Shown: piece after piece, positions 34,534 to 42,637 of the stretch
Numbering within the stretch: the stretch's first letter is position 1
Layout of the letters: every line of letters starts with the position of its first letter
From: Demequina salsinemoris
GTDB lineage: Bacteria; Actinomycetota; Actinomycetes; Actinomycetales; Demequinaceae
Assembly (NCBI RefSeq): GCF_000974805.1
Contig: NZ_BBQZ01000002.1
Location: 663,873 to 727,872, forward strand
DNA: 64,000 nucleotides
Direction: 5' to 3'
The notes under the pieces: generated by a model
Databases searched by the model: none
The model's input: the letters and a program-made list of their open reading frames with translations, nothing else
What the model was told of the DNA's origin: nothing
Program-made: the position numbers and the translations under genes

Positions 34534-35238
34534 TCAGTGCCCCATGCCGAGGCCGCCGTCGACAGGCAGGACCGCTCCCGAGACGTAGCCCGCGGCGTCG
34601 GACGCGAGGAAGACCGCTGCGGCGGCGACGTCCTCGGTCACGCCGAAGCGCTTGGCGGGGATGGTCGCCTCGTACTGCTTCTTGGCGTCCTCGGGCAGCT
34701 CGTCGGTCATGTCGGTCGTGATGAAGCCGGGCGCGATGACGTTCGCGGTGATGCCGCGAGCGCCGACCTCGCGCGTGATCGACCTGGCCATGCCGACGAG
34801 CGCGGCCTTGGACGACGAGTAGTTCACCTGGCCGGGGTTGCCCATCAGCCCCACGACCGACCCGATGAGGACGATGCGTCCGAACCGCTCGCGCATCATC
34901 GAGTTCACGGCGCGACGCACGCACCGGAACGTGCCGGTGAGGTTCACGTCGAGCACGGACTGGAAGTCCTCGTCGCTCATGCGCATCAGCAGCCCGTCGC
35001 GCGTGATGCCCGCGTTGGCCACGAGGACGCGCACGCGGCCGTGCTTCGCCTCGAGCTCGTCGAAGGCGGCGTTGACCGCGTCGGTGTCGGTCACGTCGGC
35101 GATCGCGCCGGTCACCCCTGCGGGCAGATCCCCGCCCCGGTAGATCGTGCTCACGGTGTCGCCGTTCGCCACGAAGGCCTCCGCGAGCGCGCGGCCGATG
35201 CCGCGGTTCGCTCCTGTCACCACCACGTGTCGTGTCAT
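34534..35238 (-). CDS. fabG: 3-oxoacyl-ACP reductase
   Basis: NADPH-dependent beta-ketoacyl-ACP reductase, 234 residues, MabA-like. TGANRGIG at residues 8-15, NAG at 75-77, Ser127 in LIGSVVG and catalytic Tyr140-xxx-Lys144 (NYSSSK), with a C-terminal VLPVDGGLGMGH. It supplies 3-hydroxyacyl-ACP to the FAS-II cycle, with FabI encoded next. The ATG at 35238 is 7 nt after TACCGT; longer frame upstream runs into the intergenic repeats and is rejected. Confidence 0.95.
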   Translation of the reverse strand: MTRHVVVTGANRGIGRALAEAFVANGDTVSTIYRGGDLPAGVTGAIADVTDTDAVNAAFDELEAKHGRVRVLVANAGITRDGLLMRMSDEDFQSVLDVNLTGTFRCVRRAVNSMMRERFGRIVLIGSVVGLMGNPGQVNYSSSKAALVGMARSITREVGARGITANVIAPGFITTDMTDELPEDAKKQYEATIPAKRFGVTEDVAAAAVFLASDAAGYVSGAVLPVDGGLGMGH

Positions 35239-35245
35239 GCATCCC

Positions 35246-35251
35246 ACGGTA
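35246..35251 (-). promoter_or_regulatory. -10 box of fabG (leaderless)
   Basis: TACCGT, 7 nt, then ATG at 35238. Confidence 0.5.
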
Positions 35252-35268
35252 GTGGAGCGTCGGGCGCA

Positions 35269-35386
35269 GGGACGATGTGGGGGTTCGTGCGCGTCGGGGG
35301 TCCCGGATTGTCGGGCTCGGACAGGCCACGGGGACGATGCGTGGGGTAGGCGAGGGACGATGCTTGGGCTGGGAGCGGGACGATGC
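35269..35386 (+). repeat. Degenerate 23-bp tandem array of the GGGACGATGC word
   Basis: Four copies of GGGACGATG start at 35269, 35331, 35354 and 35377; the last three are exactly 23 bp apart and continue to GGGACGATGC. They fill most of the fabG/SURF1 divergent gap. Confidence 0.75.
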
Positions 35387-35427
35387 GCGCCGCCGCGCGG
35401 TGGCGCGTGGGACACCTGGGTCGGGAA

Positions 35428-35433
35428 TAGCAT
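35428..35433 (+). promoter_or_regulatory. -10 box of the SURF1 gene (leaderless)
   Basis: TAGCAT, 6 nt, then GTG at 35440. Confidence 0.5.
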
Positions 35434-35439
35434 CGGGGG

Positions 35440-36285
35440 GTGCCCGCGCCCGTCCCCTCTCCACGCTGGCTCGCCGTCGCGCGCGAGATCGGCTGGGGCC
35501 GGCTCGCGCTCACGGCCCTGATCGTCCTGGTGATGTCAGCGCTGTGCGTCGTCGCGGGTCGCTGGCAGTACGGGCGGTACGTCACGAAGGCCGACGCGAT
35601 CGAGGCCTACGACGCGGCCCAGGCGCACGACGTCGCCGACGTCGAGGAGGTCGCGGGATCGGGCGATGAGCTCGCCGACGGCGCCGAGTGGCGCGCGGTC
35701 ACGGTCACGGGCGTGATCGACCCCGACAGCGTGGTCGCTCTGCGCAACCGTCCCGTCGACTCGACGGCCGCCTACCAGTACCTCGCCTGGATGTCCCTCG
35801 ACGACGGCACCGCGGTGCTCGTCAACCTCGGCTGGGCACCCGTGCCCTCGGAGGACGAGACCGAGGCCGCGCTCGCCGACGCGCTCCCCCAGGGAGAGGT
35901 GACGCTCACCGGCACGCTGCGGAGGTTCGAGGAGGACGACGGGAAGCGCGATGCCGGGGCGACCCGCATCGTCCCCGCCCAGGTGGACGACCCCGGCACC
36001 GACAGCATCGTCCCTGGCTACGTGATCGCGTCCGACGGGTGCGCGGGCCTGTGTGGTGACGACGGCCCCCTCGACGAGGTGCCGCTGCCCACGCTGTCGC
36101 TCGGGCCTCACCTCAGCTACGCGTGGCAGTGGTGGGCCTTCTCGCTGCTCGTGCCCGTGGGCGCGTGGCTGCTCACCAAGCGCGATCTCGAGCTGAAGCG
36201 CGACCCGTCGGGTGCGCGACCGGCGCCCGCGAAGCCGAGGCGAAGGCGCCACCCCTCCGACGAGGAGATCGAGGACGCCCTGTAG
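35440..36285 (+). CDS. SURF1-family cytochrome oxidase assembly protein
   Basis: 281 residues with two membrane helices (residues 20-41 and 225-246) flanking a large extracytoplasmic domain, the SURF1 topology. Family marks: AGRWQYGRYV after TM1, LRNRPVD, VLVNLGWAP and HLSYAWQWWAF at TM2. SURF1 helps insert heme a into cytochrome c oxidase subunit I; ctaA for heme A synthesis lies 15 kb away in the window. Actinobacterial SURF1 proteins lack strong experimental proof. Two Cys (DGCAGLCGDD) in the outer domain are unusual. Confidence 0.9.
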   Translation: MPAPVPSPRWLAVAREIGWGRLALTALIVLVMSALCVVAGRWQYGRYVTKADAIEAYDAAQAHDVADVEEVAGSGDELADGAEWRAVTVTGVIDPDSVVALRNRPVDSTAAYQYLAWMSLDDGTAVLVNLGWAPVPSEDETEAALADALPQGEVTLTGTLRRFEEDDGKRDAGATRIVPAQVDDPGTDSIVPGYVIASDGCAGLCGDDGPLDEVPLPTLSLGPHLSYAWQWWAFSLLVPVGAWLLTKRDLELKRDPSGARPAPAKPRRRRHPSDEEIEDAL

Positions 36286-36300
36286 CGGCGCCCCTCGCGG

Positions 36301-37899
36301 CTACGCGAGCGAGATGAGGTCGCGGTAGGTCTCGTTGTAGAGGTCCTCGATCGCATCGGGCAGCAGCAGCACACGGTCCGGCTCGAGCGCCTCGACCGCA
36401 CCCTCGTCGTGCGTGACGAGGATGACGGCGCCCTCGTAGGTGCGCAGAGCGTTCAGGATCTCGGCGCGCGACGCCGGATCCAGGTTGTTCGTCGGCTCGT
36501 CGAGCAGCAGCACGTTGGCCTGGCTCACGACGAGCGTCGCAAGCGACAGACGCGTCTTCTCGCCACCCGACAGCACGCGCGTGGGCTTGTCGGCGTCGTC
36601 GCCGGAGAACAGGAAGGAGCCGAGGACCTTGCGCACCTCGGTCTCCCCGAGGTCGGGCGCCGCGTGAGCCATGTTCTCGCCCACGGTCGCATCCATGTCG
36701 AGCATGTCGTGCTCCTGCGCGTAGTAGCCGAGCTTGAGGCCGTGACCGGGCTGCACCTCGCCCGTGTCCGAGTCCTCGACGCCGGACAGCAGGCGCAGGA
36801 GCGTCGTCTTGCCGGCGCCGTTGAGGCCCAGGACCACGACGCGCGAGCCGCGGTCGATCGCGAGGTTCACGTCGGTGAAGACCTCGAGCGAGCCGTACGT
36901 CTTGCTCAGGCCCTCGGCGCGCAGCGGCGTCTTGCCGCATGCCGCAGGGGTCGGGAAGCGCAGCGCGGCGACCTTGTCCTGCTGACGCACGCCCTCGGTC
37001 TCGCCGAGCAGCTTCTCCGCACGCTTGATCATCTGCTGCGCGGCGACGGCCTTGGTGGCCTTCGCGCGCATCTTGTCCGCCTGCTGGAGGAGCGCGGCGG
37101 CCTTCTTCTCCGCGTTGTCGCGCTCGCGGTGACGGCGGCGCTCGTCGGCCTCGCGCTGGCGCAGGTAGAGGTCCCACCGCATCGCGTACTGGTCGAGCTC
37201 GCCCCGGTTGGCGTCCAGGTGGAACACCTTCGTGACGGTCTGGCGGAGCAGCTCCACGTCGTGCGAGATCACGATGAGGCCGCCCTGGAAGGTCGACAGG
37301 AAGCCGCGCAGCCACACGATCGAGTCGGCGTCCAGGTGGTTCGTGGGCTCGTCGAGCAGCAGGGTGTCGGCGCCCTGGAAGAGGATGCGGGACAGCTCCA
37401 CCCGACGGCGCTGGCCACCGGACAGGGTCCCGATCGGCTGGCTCAGCACGCGCGCGTCGAGGCCGAGGTTCGCGGCGATCTGCGAGGCCTCCGACTCGGC
37501 CGCGTAGCCGCCGGCCGCGCGGAAGCGCTCCTCAAGCCGCGGATAGGCGTTCATCGCCTTCTCCTGCACCTGAGGATCCTCGCTCGCCATGCCCTCCTCG
37601 GCGTCGCGCATCTTGCGCATGAGCCCCGCGAGGTCGCGCGCCGCGAGGATGCGGTCCATCGCGATCTGCTCAAGGTCTCCCGTGCGCGGGTCCTGCGGCA
37701 GATACCCCAGCGTGCCCTTCTGGATGGCCTTGCCCGTCGTGGGCAGGCCCTCCCCCGCGAGGATCTTCGTCAGCGTGGTCTTGCCCGCGCCGTTGCGTCC
37801 CACGAGCCCGACGCGATCGCCCGGCCCCACCTGGAAGGAGGCGGGGTGCAGCAGCACGCGGGCGCCGATGCGCATCTCGAGGTCCTGGGCGACGATCAC
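36301..37899 (-). CDS. ABC-F family ATPase (ribosome-associated type)
   Basis: 532 residues with two ABC domains and no membrane segment. Domain 1: Walker A GRNGAGKTTL, signature LSGGQRRRVEL, LLLDEPTNHLD. Linker of about 80 residues rich in Arg/Lys/Ala (READERRRHRERDNAEKKAA). Domain 2: GLNGAGKTTLL, VLSGGEKTRLSL, LLLDEPTNNLD. ABC-F proteins bind the ribosomal E site; this long-linker type resembles translation factors, with no clear evidence for an antibiotic-resistance role. The GTG start at 37899 is supported by GGAG upstream and by the family N-terminus IVAQDLEMRIGAR. Confidence 0.94.
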   Translation of the reverse strand: MIVAQDLEMRIGARVLLHPASFQVGPGDRVGLVGRNGAGKTTLTKILAGEGLPTTGKAIQKGTLGYLPQDPRTGDLEQIAMDRILAARDLAGLMRKMRDAEEGMASEDPQVQEKAMNAYPRLEERFRAAGGYAAESEASQIAANLGLDARVLSQPIGTLSGGQRRRVELSRILFQGADTLLLDEPTNHLDADSIVWLRGFLSTFQGGLIVISHDVELLRQTVTKVFHLDANRGELDQYAMRWDLYLRQREADERRRHRERDNAEKKAAALLQQADKMRAKATKAVAAQQMIKRAEKLLGETEGVRQQDKVAALRFPTPAACGKTPLRAEGLSKTYGSLEVFTDVNLAIDRGSRVVVLGLNGAGKTTLLRLLSGVEDSDTGEVQPGHGLKLGYYAQEHDMLDMDATVGENMAHAAPDLGETEVRKVLGSFLFSGDDADKPTRVLSGGEKTRLSLATLVVSQANVLLLDEPTNNLDPASRAEILNALRTYEGAVILVTHDEGAVEALEPDRVLLLPDAIEDLYNETYRDLISLA

Positions 37900-38003
37900 G
37901 GGGTGGGAGCTCCTAGTCGGTGGCGGGAGAGGCGACGCGTTGTGCGAATCCTCCAAGGATCCGCGCCCCTCGCGCGAACCCGGTGCTCGCCCCACGCGTG
38001 AAC

Positions 38004-38029
38004 GATAAGGTGAGCCGCCAACCATTATC
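38004..38029. promoter_or_regulatory. Candidate operator upstream of bioY
   Basis: Imperfect inverted repeat GATAAGGT-N9-ACCATTATC, 14 nt before the bioY start and next to a TGAAC. It does not match the classical BirA operator. Confidence 0.4.
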
Positions 38030-38042
38030 CCCGGGAGTCACG

Positions 38043-38651
38043 ATGGCACTGCACAAGCACTTCACCGGCCCGAACGTGGCCCTCGTCTCGGTCTTCGCCG
38101 CGCTCGTCGCGGCCTCGACGCTCGTGCCCGCGGTCTCGCTCGCGGGCGGGGTACCGATCACCCTGCAGACGTTCGCGGTGATCCTCGCCGGCGCCGTGCT
38201 CGGACCATGGCGCGGCGCGTCGGCAGTGCTCCTCTACCTCGTGGCAGGGACCGCTGGCGCCCCGATCTTCGCCGGACACGTCGGCGGCCTGAGCGCCTGG
38301 GCCGGCCCGACCGCGGGCTTCCTCGCGGCCTTCGTGCCCGCGGCCTTCGTCACCGGTTGGATCGCGCGCGCCGCCCGACGCAGCGGACGCCTCAACCTGG
38401 TGTGGCTCCTCATCGCGTGCGGCGCGGGCTCGCTGCTCGTGATCACCCTCATCGGATGGACCTGGTTCGCGCTGCGCCTCGGCTACGACCTGCCCGCGAC
38501 CGTCGTCGTCGCGCTGCCCTTCGTGCCTGGCGACCTCATCAAGGTGGCCGCGGCGGCCACCGTCGCCTGGTCGGTGCACCGCGCCTACCCCGGTCTGCTT
38601 CCTGTCACCAGGCGTCGCGAGGCGGCTCGGACCGACGTTCCGACCGCCTAG
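38043..38651 (+). CDS. bioY: Biotin ECF transporter substrate-binding subunit
   Basis: Small six-helix S-component that binds biotin, 202 residues. The segment FAVILAGAVLGPWRGASAVLLYLVAGTAGAPIFA and the later FLAAFVPAAFVTG correspond to the conserved BioY core. GGGAGT lies ahead of the ATG at 38043. Followed by bioM and bioN, the ATPase and T-component, so this is a dedicated BioMNY module. Its TAG stop is part of the -10 box of bioM. Confidence 0.95.
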   Translation: MALHKHFTGPNVALVSVFAALVAASTLVPAVSLAGGVPITLQTFAVILAGAVLGPWRGASAVLLYLVAGTAGAPIFAGHVGGLSAWAGPTAGFLAAFVPAAFVTGWIARAARRSGRLNLVWLLIACGAGSLLVITLIGWTWFALRLGYDLPATVVVALPFVPGDLIKVAAAATVAWSVHRAYPGLLPVTRRREAARTDVPTA

Positions 38652-38654
38652 TCT
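38649..38654 (+). promoter_or_regulatory. -10-like box before bioM, overlapping the bioY stop
   Basis: TAGTCT, 6 nt, then ATG at 38661; its first three bases are the bioY stop codon. Confidence 0.4.
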
Positions 38655-38660
38655 GTTCGC

Positions 38661-39368
38661 ATGATCGTTTTCGAGGACGCGACAGTCGTCGCGCCGGACT
38701 CGGGCGTCACCATCCTCGAGTCGACCACGCTGACGCTGCGCGAGCAGCACATCTCCGTCATCGGCGCGAACGGCTCGGGCAAGTCGACCCTGGCACGGCT
38801 CATCAACGGACTGGTCATGCCGACCGAGGGCACGGTGACCGTCGACGGCAAGGACACCGTCAAGGACGGGCGCGAGGTCCGCCGCATGGTCGGCTTCCTC
38901 TTCACGGACCCGTCCGCGCAGCTCATCATGCCCACCGCCGCGGAGGACGTGATGCTCTCGCTGCGCCGGACGGTCAAGGGCAAGGATGCGCGCATGCGAG
39001 CCGCGCTCGAGGCTCTCGACTCGCTCGGGCTCGCCGACCGCGCCGACGTCGCGGTGAGCGCCCTGTCAGGCGGCCAGCGACAGCTGCTCGCGCTCGCGGG
39101 CGTGCTCGCCGTCGCGCCGTCGATCATCGTCGCCGACGAGCCCACGACGCTTCTCGACCTCAAGTGGCGAGGCCACGTCGGCGCGCTGCTGCGATCCCTC
39201 CCGGTCCAGCTCATCGAGGTCACGCACGACCTCGACAGCGCGATGCGCGCGGAGCGCACCATCGTCGTCGACTCGGGCAAGGTCGCCTTCGACGGCGCGC
39301 CCGGCGACGCGGTGCAGTTCTATCGCGACCTCATCTTCGGCCGCCCCGAGCAGGCTCAGCGCGCATGA
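38661..39368 (+). CDS. bioM: Biotin ECF transporter ATPase
   Basis: 235-residue ABC ATPase of the energy-coupling-factor type. Walker A GANGSGKSTL, Q-loop LFTDPSAQLIMPT (Q with the ECF-typical NPxxQ-like context), signature ALSGGQRQLLAL, Walker B IIVADEPTTLLD and His in VTHDLD. Only one ATPase is encoded, as in BioMNY systems where it forms a homodimer. No ribosome binding site precedes the ATG. Confidence 0.95.
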   Translation: MIVFEDATVVAPDSGVTILESTTLTLREQHISVIGANGSGKSTLARLINGLVMPTEGTVTVDGKDTVKDGREVRRMVGFLFTDPSAQLIMPTAAEDVMLSLRRTVKGKDARMRAALEALDSLGLADRADVAVSALSGGQRQLLALAGVLAVAPSIIVADEPTTLLDLKWRGHVGALLRSLPVQLIEVTHDLDSAMRAERTIVVDSGKVAFDGAPGDAVQFYRDLIFGRPEQAQRA

Positions 39369-40072
39369 ACCCCACGCTCGGCGCCTACCGGCCGCTGCGC
39401 ACCCCGCTGCACCAGGCCCCCGCCTGGTTCAAGGTGGCCCTGCTCGCGGCGGTCTCGATCCTCATGGTGTTCGTCCAGGACATGGCGACGGGGATCGCCT
39501 TCGCCGGCGCCTCGCTCGCGCTGTACCTGTCCACGCTGCCGCCGTGGCGCCCCGCCCTCCGAGCGATCCTGTGGACGTTCCTGTTCGCGACCATGGCGGC
39601 CGGCTACCAGCTGTGGCGAGGTGAGTGGCAGCTCGGCGTCGACATCGCCACCGACCTGCTCGCGGTGGTGTTCCTCGCGCTCGCGGTGTCGAGCTCGACT
39701 CCGATGTCGGAGATGCTCGACCTCATGTCGGGGATGCTGCGGCCCCTGCACAAGATCCTCCCGCACGAGACGATCGGCCTGATGTTCTCGCTCCTCATCC
39801 GCCTCATCCCCGAGATGGCGCGGATCCTCGGCGAGTCGCGTCAGGCCGCGATGGCGCGCGGAGTCGAGCGTTCGCCGCGCGCGGTGCTCGTGCCGGCCGC
39901 GACGCGCACCGTCGGCTTCGCGGTGGACCTCGGCCAGGCGCTCCACGCCCGAGGGATCGCGGACGAGGCCGTCGAGGACCACAGCGCGGAGATCGCCGAG
40001 GAGAAGCAGCGGTCGCGCCGCGCGCGCCGCTCCGAGCTCGCTCGGAAGGCGCGTCGCCGCCGCGCACGTTAG
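39365..40072 (+). CDS. bioN: Biotin ECF transporter transmembrane (T) component
   Basis: 235 residues; four to five helices in the N-terminal half, then the cytoplasmic coupling helices carrying the two Ala-Arg-Gly signatures AAMARGV and ALHARGI that contact the ATPases. The C-terminus is very basic (RRARRSELARKARRRRAR). Start overlaps the bioM stop (ATGA). Confidence 0.93.
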   Translation: MNPTLGAYRPLRTPLHQAPAWFKVALLAAVSILMVFVQDMATGIAFAGASLALYLSTLPPWRPALRAILWTFLFATMAAGYQLWRGEWQLGVDIATDLLAVVFLALAVSSSTPMSEMLDLMSGMLRPLHKILPHETIGLMFSLLIRLIPEMARILGESRQAAMARGVERSPRAVLVPAATRTVGFAVDLGQALHARGIADEAVEDHSAEIAEEKQRSRRARRSELARKARRRRAR

Positions 40073-40142
40073 CGTGATTACCAGGGCGTCGCGTACGGGA
40101 CGACGCTGAGGCGCGCCGCGCGAGCGGTGCCGGGGGTCCTGG

Positions 40143-41558
40143 ATGACGACGCACAGCAAGCCCATGCGCACCATGCCGATGCCGGTGCTCGCGTCGATGG
40201 TCGTCGGCTCGATGGTCGGCGCCGGGGTCTTCTCGCTCCCGTCGTCCTTCGCGGACTCGGCGGGCGGGCTCGCCGCGATGATCTCGTGGGCCGTGGCGGG
40301 CTTCGGGATGCTCATGCTCGCCTTCGTCTTCCAGCGTCTGGCGGTGGCGCGACCCGATCTTGACTCCGGCATCGTCGCGTACGCGCGTGCGGGCTTCGGC
40401 AGCTATGTGGGCTTCTTCTCCGCCTTCGGCTACTGGGCGTCGGCGTGCATCGCGAACGTCACGTACTGGGTGCTGATCGCCTCGACCCTGGGGACCGTGC
40501 TCCCCGTCTTCGGAGAGGGCGACACGTGGGCAGCCTTCGTCCTCGGCACGATCGGCCTGTGGGCCTTCCACATCGTCGTCGCGCGCGGGGTGTCGCAGGC
40601 GGCCGGGCTCAATGCCCTCACGACTGTCGCCAAGATGATCCCGCTCGCCCTGTTCATCGTCGTCGTCGCCTTCGGCGGCTTCTCGTGGGACGTGTTCCTG
40701 GACAACCTGTCGGGCACGGGTTCCGAGATCGGATCCGTCGCGGAGCAGGTGCGCTCGACGATGCTCGTGACGGTGTTCGTGTTCCTCGGCGTCGAGGGCG
40801 CGAGCGTGTACTCGCGGTACGCGCGCCGGCGCGAGGACATCGGCCGCGCGACCGTGCTCGGGTTCCTGTCGGTGCTCGCACTGTTCGTCGTCGTGACGAT
40901 GCTGGCGTACGGCGTGATGCCGCGCGAGGAGCTCGCAGGCCTCAGGCAGCCGTCGGTCTCCGGCGTGCTCGAGTCGATCGTCGGACCGTGGGGCGCGTGG
41001 CTGATCGGGATCGGGCTGCTCATCTCCGTGCTGGGCGCGTACCTCGCGTGGCTCCTGCTCGCCGCCGAGGTCCTGTTCGAGGCCGCCACCCAGGATGACG
41101 CGCCCCGGTTCCTGACGCTCGTGAACTCGCGCGGGGTGCCGATCAGCGCTCTCACGGCGACGGCCGTCGCGACCCAGGTATTCCTCGTGGTGACGCACTT
41201 CTCGGCGAGCGCCTTCGACTTCTCCCTCGAGCTCACGAGCGCGCTCGCGCTCATCCCCTATCTGCTCACGGCTGGCTTCGGCCTCAAGGAGGCGCTCGGT
41301 CCGCGGCGCTGGTCGGGCGCCGTCGCGGTGGCCTCGATGGCGCTCGTCTACACGGTGTTCCTCATCTACGCGTCGGGCCTCAAGTACGTCCTGCTCGCGC
41401 TGCTCGTCTACGCGCCCGCGACGGTCCTCTACGTGTGGGCGCGCAAGGAGCGGGGGCTGCGCGTGTTCACCCGCGGCGAGGTCACGGTGTGCGCGGTGTC
41501 GGTCCTCGGCGCGGCGGCGGCGATCGTGGCGCTCGCGACGGGAACGGTCACGCTCTGA
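40143..41558 (+). CDS. APC-superfamily amino acid antiporter (arginine/ornithine type)
   Basis: 471 residues with 12 hydrophobic segments. The TM1 substrate motif VVGSMVGAGVFSLPSSF is typical of the basic amino acid/polyamine antiporter group, including ArcD and LysP-like exchangers; VFLGVEGASVYSRYARRREDIG in the TM6-7 region also fits ArcD-type proteins. Exchange of arginine for ornithine is the best guess. No arginine deiminase genes are adjacent. The gene follows bioN by 70 nt. Confidence 0.87.
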   Translation: MTTHSKPMRTMPMPVLASMVVGSMVGAGVFSLPSSFADSAGGLAAMISWAVAGFGMLMLAFVFQRLAVARPDLDSGIVAYARAGFGSYVGFFSAFGYWASACIANVTYWVLIASTLGTVLPVFGEGDTWAAFVLGTIGLWAFHIVVARGVSQAAGLNALTTVAKMIPLALFIVVVAFGGFSWDVFLDNLSGTGSEIGSVAEQVRSTMLVTVFVFLGVEGASVYSRYARRREDIGRATVLGFLSVLALFVVVTMLAYGVMPREELAGLRQPSVSGVLESIVGPWGAWLIGIGLLISVLGAYLAWLLLAAEVLFEAATQDDAPRFLTLVNSRGVPISALTATAVATQVFLVVTHFSASAFDFSLELTSALALIPYLLTAGFGLKEALGPRRWSGAVAVASMALVYTVFLIYASGLKYVLLALLVYAPATVLYVWARKERGLRVFTRGEVTVCAVSVLGAAAAIVALATGTVTL

Positions 41559-41594
41559 GCACGAGTGCCCTCACACCATCGAGCGTGCCTGGGG

Positions 41595-41748
41595 GAACGA
41601 CAAGGGGCGCCCACTGGGAGACCGCGGAGCGCTGAGAACGACAATGAGCGCCCACCAGGATGCTCCGCGCTGAAGCGACGCAGAAAGGTGGGTGCTCACT
41701 GTCGGTCTCGGGCCCGCGCTGCGCCGCAGTGGGCGCTCATTGTCATTC
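41595..41748. repeat. Four-copy inverted 22-bp repeat element between convergent genes
   Basis: Copies at 41595-41617 and 41636-41659 read GAACGACAATGAGCGCCCAC (with variants); copies at 41687-41709 and 41727-41748 are the reverse complement. The 184-bp gap is almost wholly made of these units and can fold as a long two-step hairpin. The fourth copy runs into the last codons of the DUF1697 gene. Confidence 0.75.
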
Positions 41749-42288
41749 GTCGATCATGCCTGCGAGCGTCGTCGTGGTGCGCCAGTTGCGGATCGTCATG
41801 TCCTTGTACAGCGGCGTGCTCATGACGGCGTTGAGCTTGGAGCGGGTGCGCTGCGCGCTGAGGCGTCGGAAGTAGACCACGCCCCGCCCCGGCCAGAGCG
41901 CGTCGACGCCGTCCCGAAGCGAGAACGCCGCCACCGCATCGTCCATGGCGATGCCAGGACGAAGGAAGGCGACGTCGGAATGGTAGACGTCCGGCTCGGA
42001 GCCGAACCCGACAGGCGCAGCGTCCACGGCCGCGCGCAGCGTCGCCGCATCCAGGGTGACGGAGACGGTGTCGACGTCGAAGGACGCGCGCAGCACGCCT
42101 CCCACCACCGCCCCGACGTTGTCAGCCGACCGCCCGGGAGCGGACACGAGGACGTTCCCCGACTGGATGTAGGTGCGCACGCCGCCCAGCCCGGCCTCCG
42201 TCAGCGCGGAACGCAGGGCCGCCATGGGCACCTTGTTCCTCCCGCCGACGTTGATGCCGCGGATCAGGACGACGTGCGTCGCACCCAT
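41743..42288 (-). CDS. DUF1697-family protein
   Basis: 181 residues. The N-terminal HVVLIRGINVGGRNKVPM, the YIQSGNVLVSA strand and the C-terminal KLNAVMSTPLYKDMTIRNWRT are the signature segments of DUF1697 proteins, small cytosolic proteins of unknown function common in actinobacteria. RBS GGGGAG precedes the ATG at 42288. The last residues are encoded inside the inverted repeat element. Confidence 0.9.
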   Translation of the reverse strand: MGATHVVLIRGINVGGRNKVPMAALRSALTEAGLGGVRTYIQSGNVLVSAPGRSADNVGAVVGGVLRASFDVDTVSVTLDAATLRAAVDAAPVGFGSEPDVYHSDVAFLRPGIAMDDAVAAFSLRDGVDALWPGRGVVYFRRLSAQRTRSKLNAVMSTPLYKDMTIRNWRTTTTLAGMIDE

Positions 42289-42313
42289 CGGGCTCCCCGG
42301 AGGAGAGGCCAGA

Positions 42314-42637
42314 TCAGACGTTGAAGCCGAGCGCGCGAAGCTGCTCGCGGCCGTCGTCCGTGATCTTGTCCGGACCCCACGGCGGCATCCACACCCAGTT
42401 GATGCGGAAGCCGTCGACGAGGCCCGCGAGCACCTGCGAGGCCTGGTCCTCAAGCACGTCGGTCAGCGGGCACGCCGCAGACGTCAGGGTCATGTCGATG
42501 ACCGCGTGACGGTTCTCGTCGATGTGCACGCCGTACACGAGCCCGAGGTCCACGACATTGATGCCGAGCTCGGGGTCGATCACGTCGCGCAGAGCCTCCT
42601 CGACGTCCGCGACGTTCGCGGGAATGGTCTCAGCCAT
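42314..42637 (-). CDS. sufT: SufT-like metal-sulfur cluster assembly factor (DUF59/MIP18)
   Basis: 107 residues. DVIDPELGINVVDLGLVYGV and MTLTSAACPLTDVL (conserved Cys) are typical of the DUF59 domain found in SufT, PaaD and eukaryotic CIA2. Last gene of the suf operon; the M. tuberculosis suf cluster ends with a homologue (Rv1466), which supports Fe-S protein maturation. It overlaps sufU by 8 bp and has its own GAAGGAGAG site. Confidence 0.92.
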   Translation of the reverse strand: MAETIPANVADVEEALRDVIDPELGINVVDLGLVYGVHIDENRHAVIDMTLTSAACPLTDVLEDQASQVLAGLVDGFRINWVWMPPWGPDKITDDGREQLRALGFNV

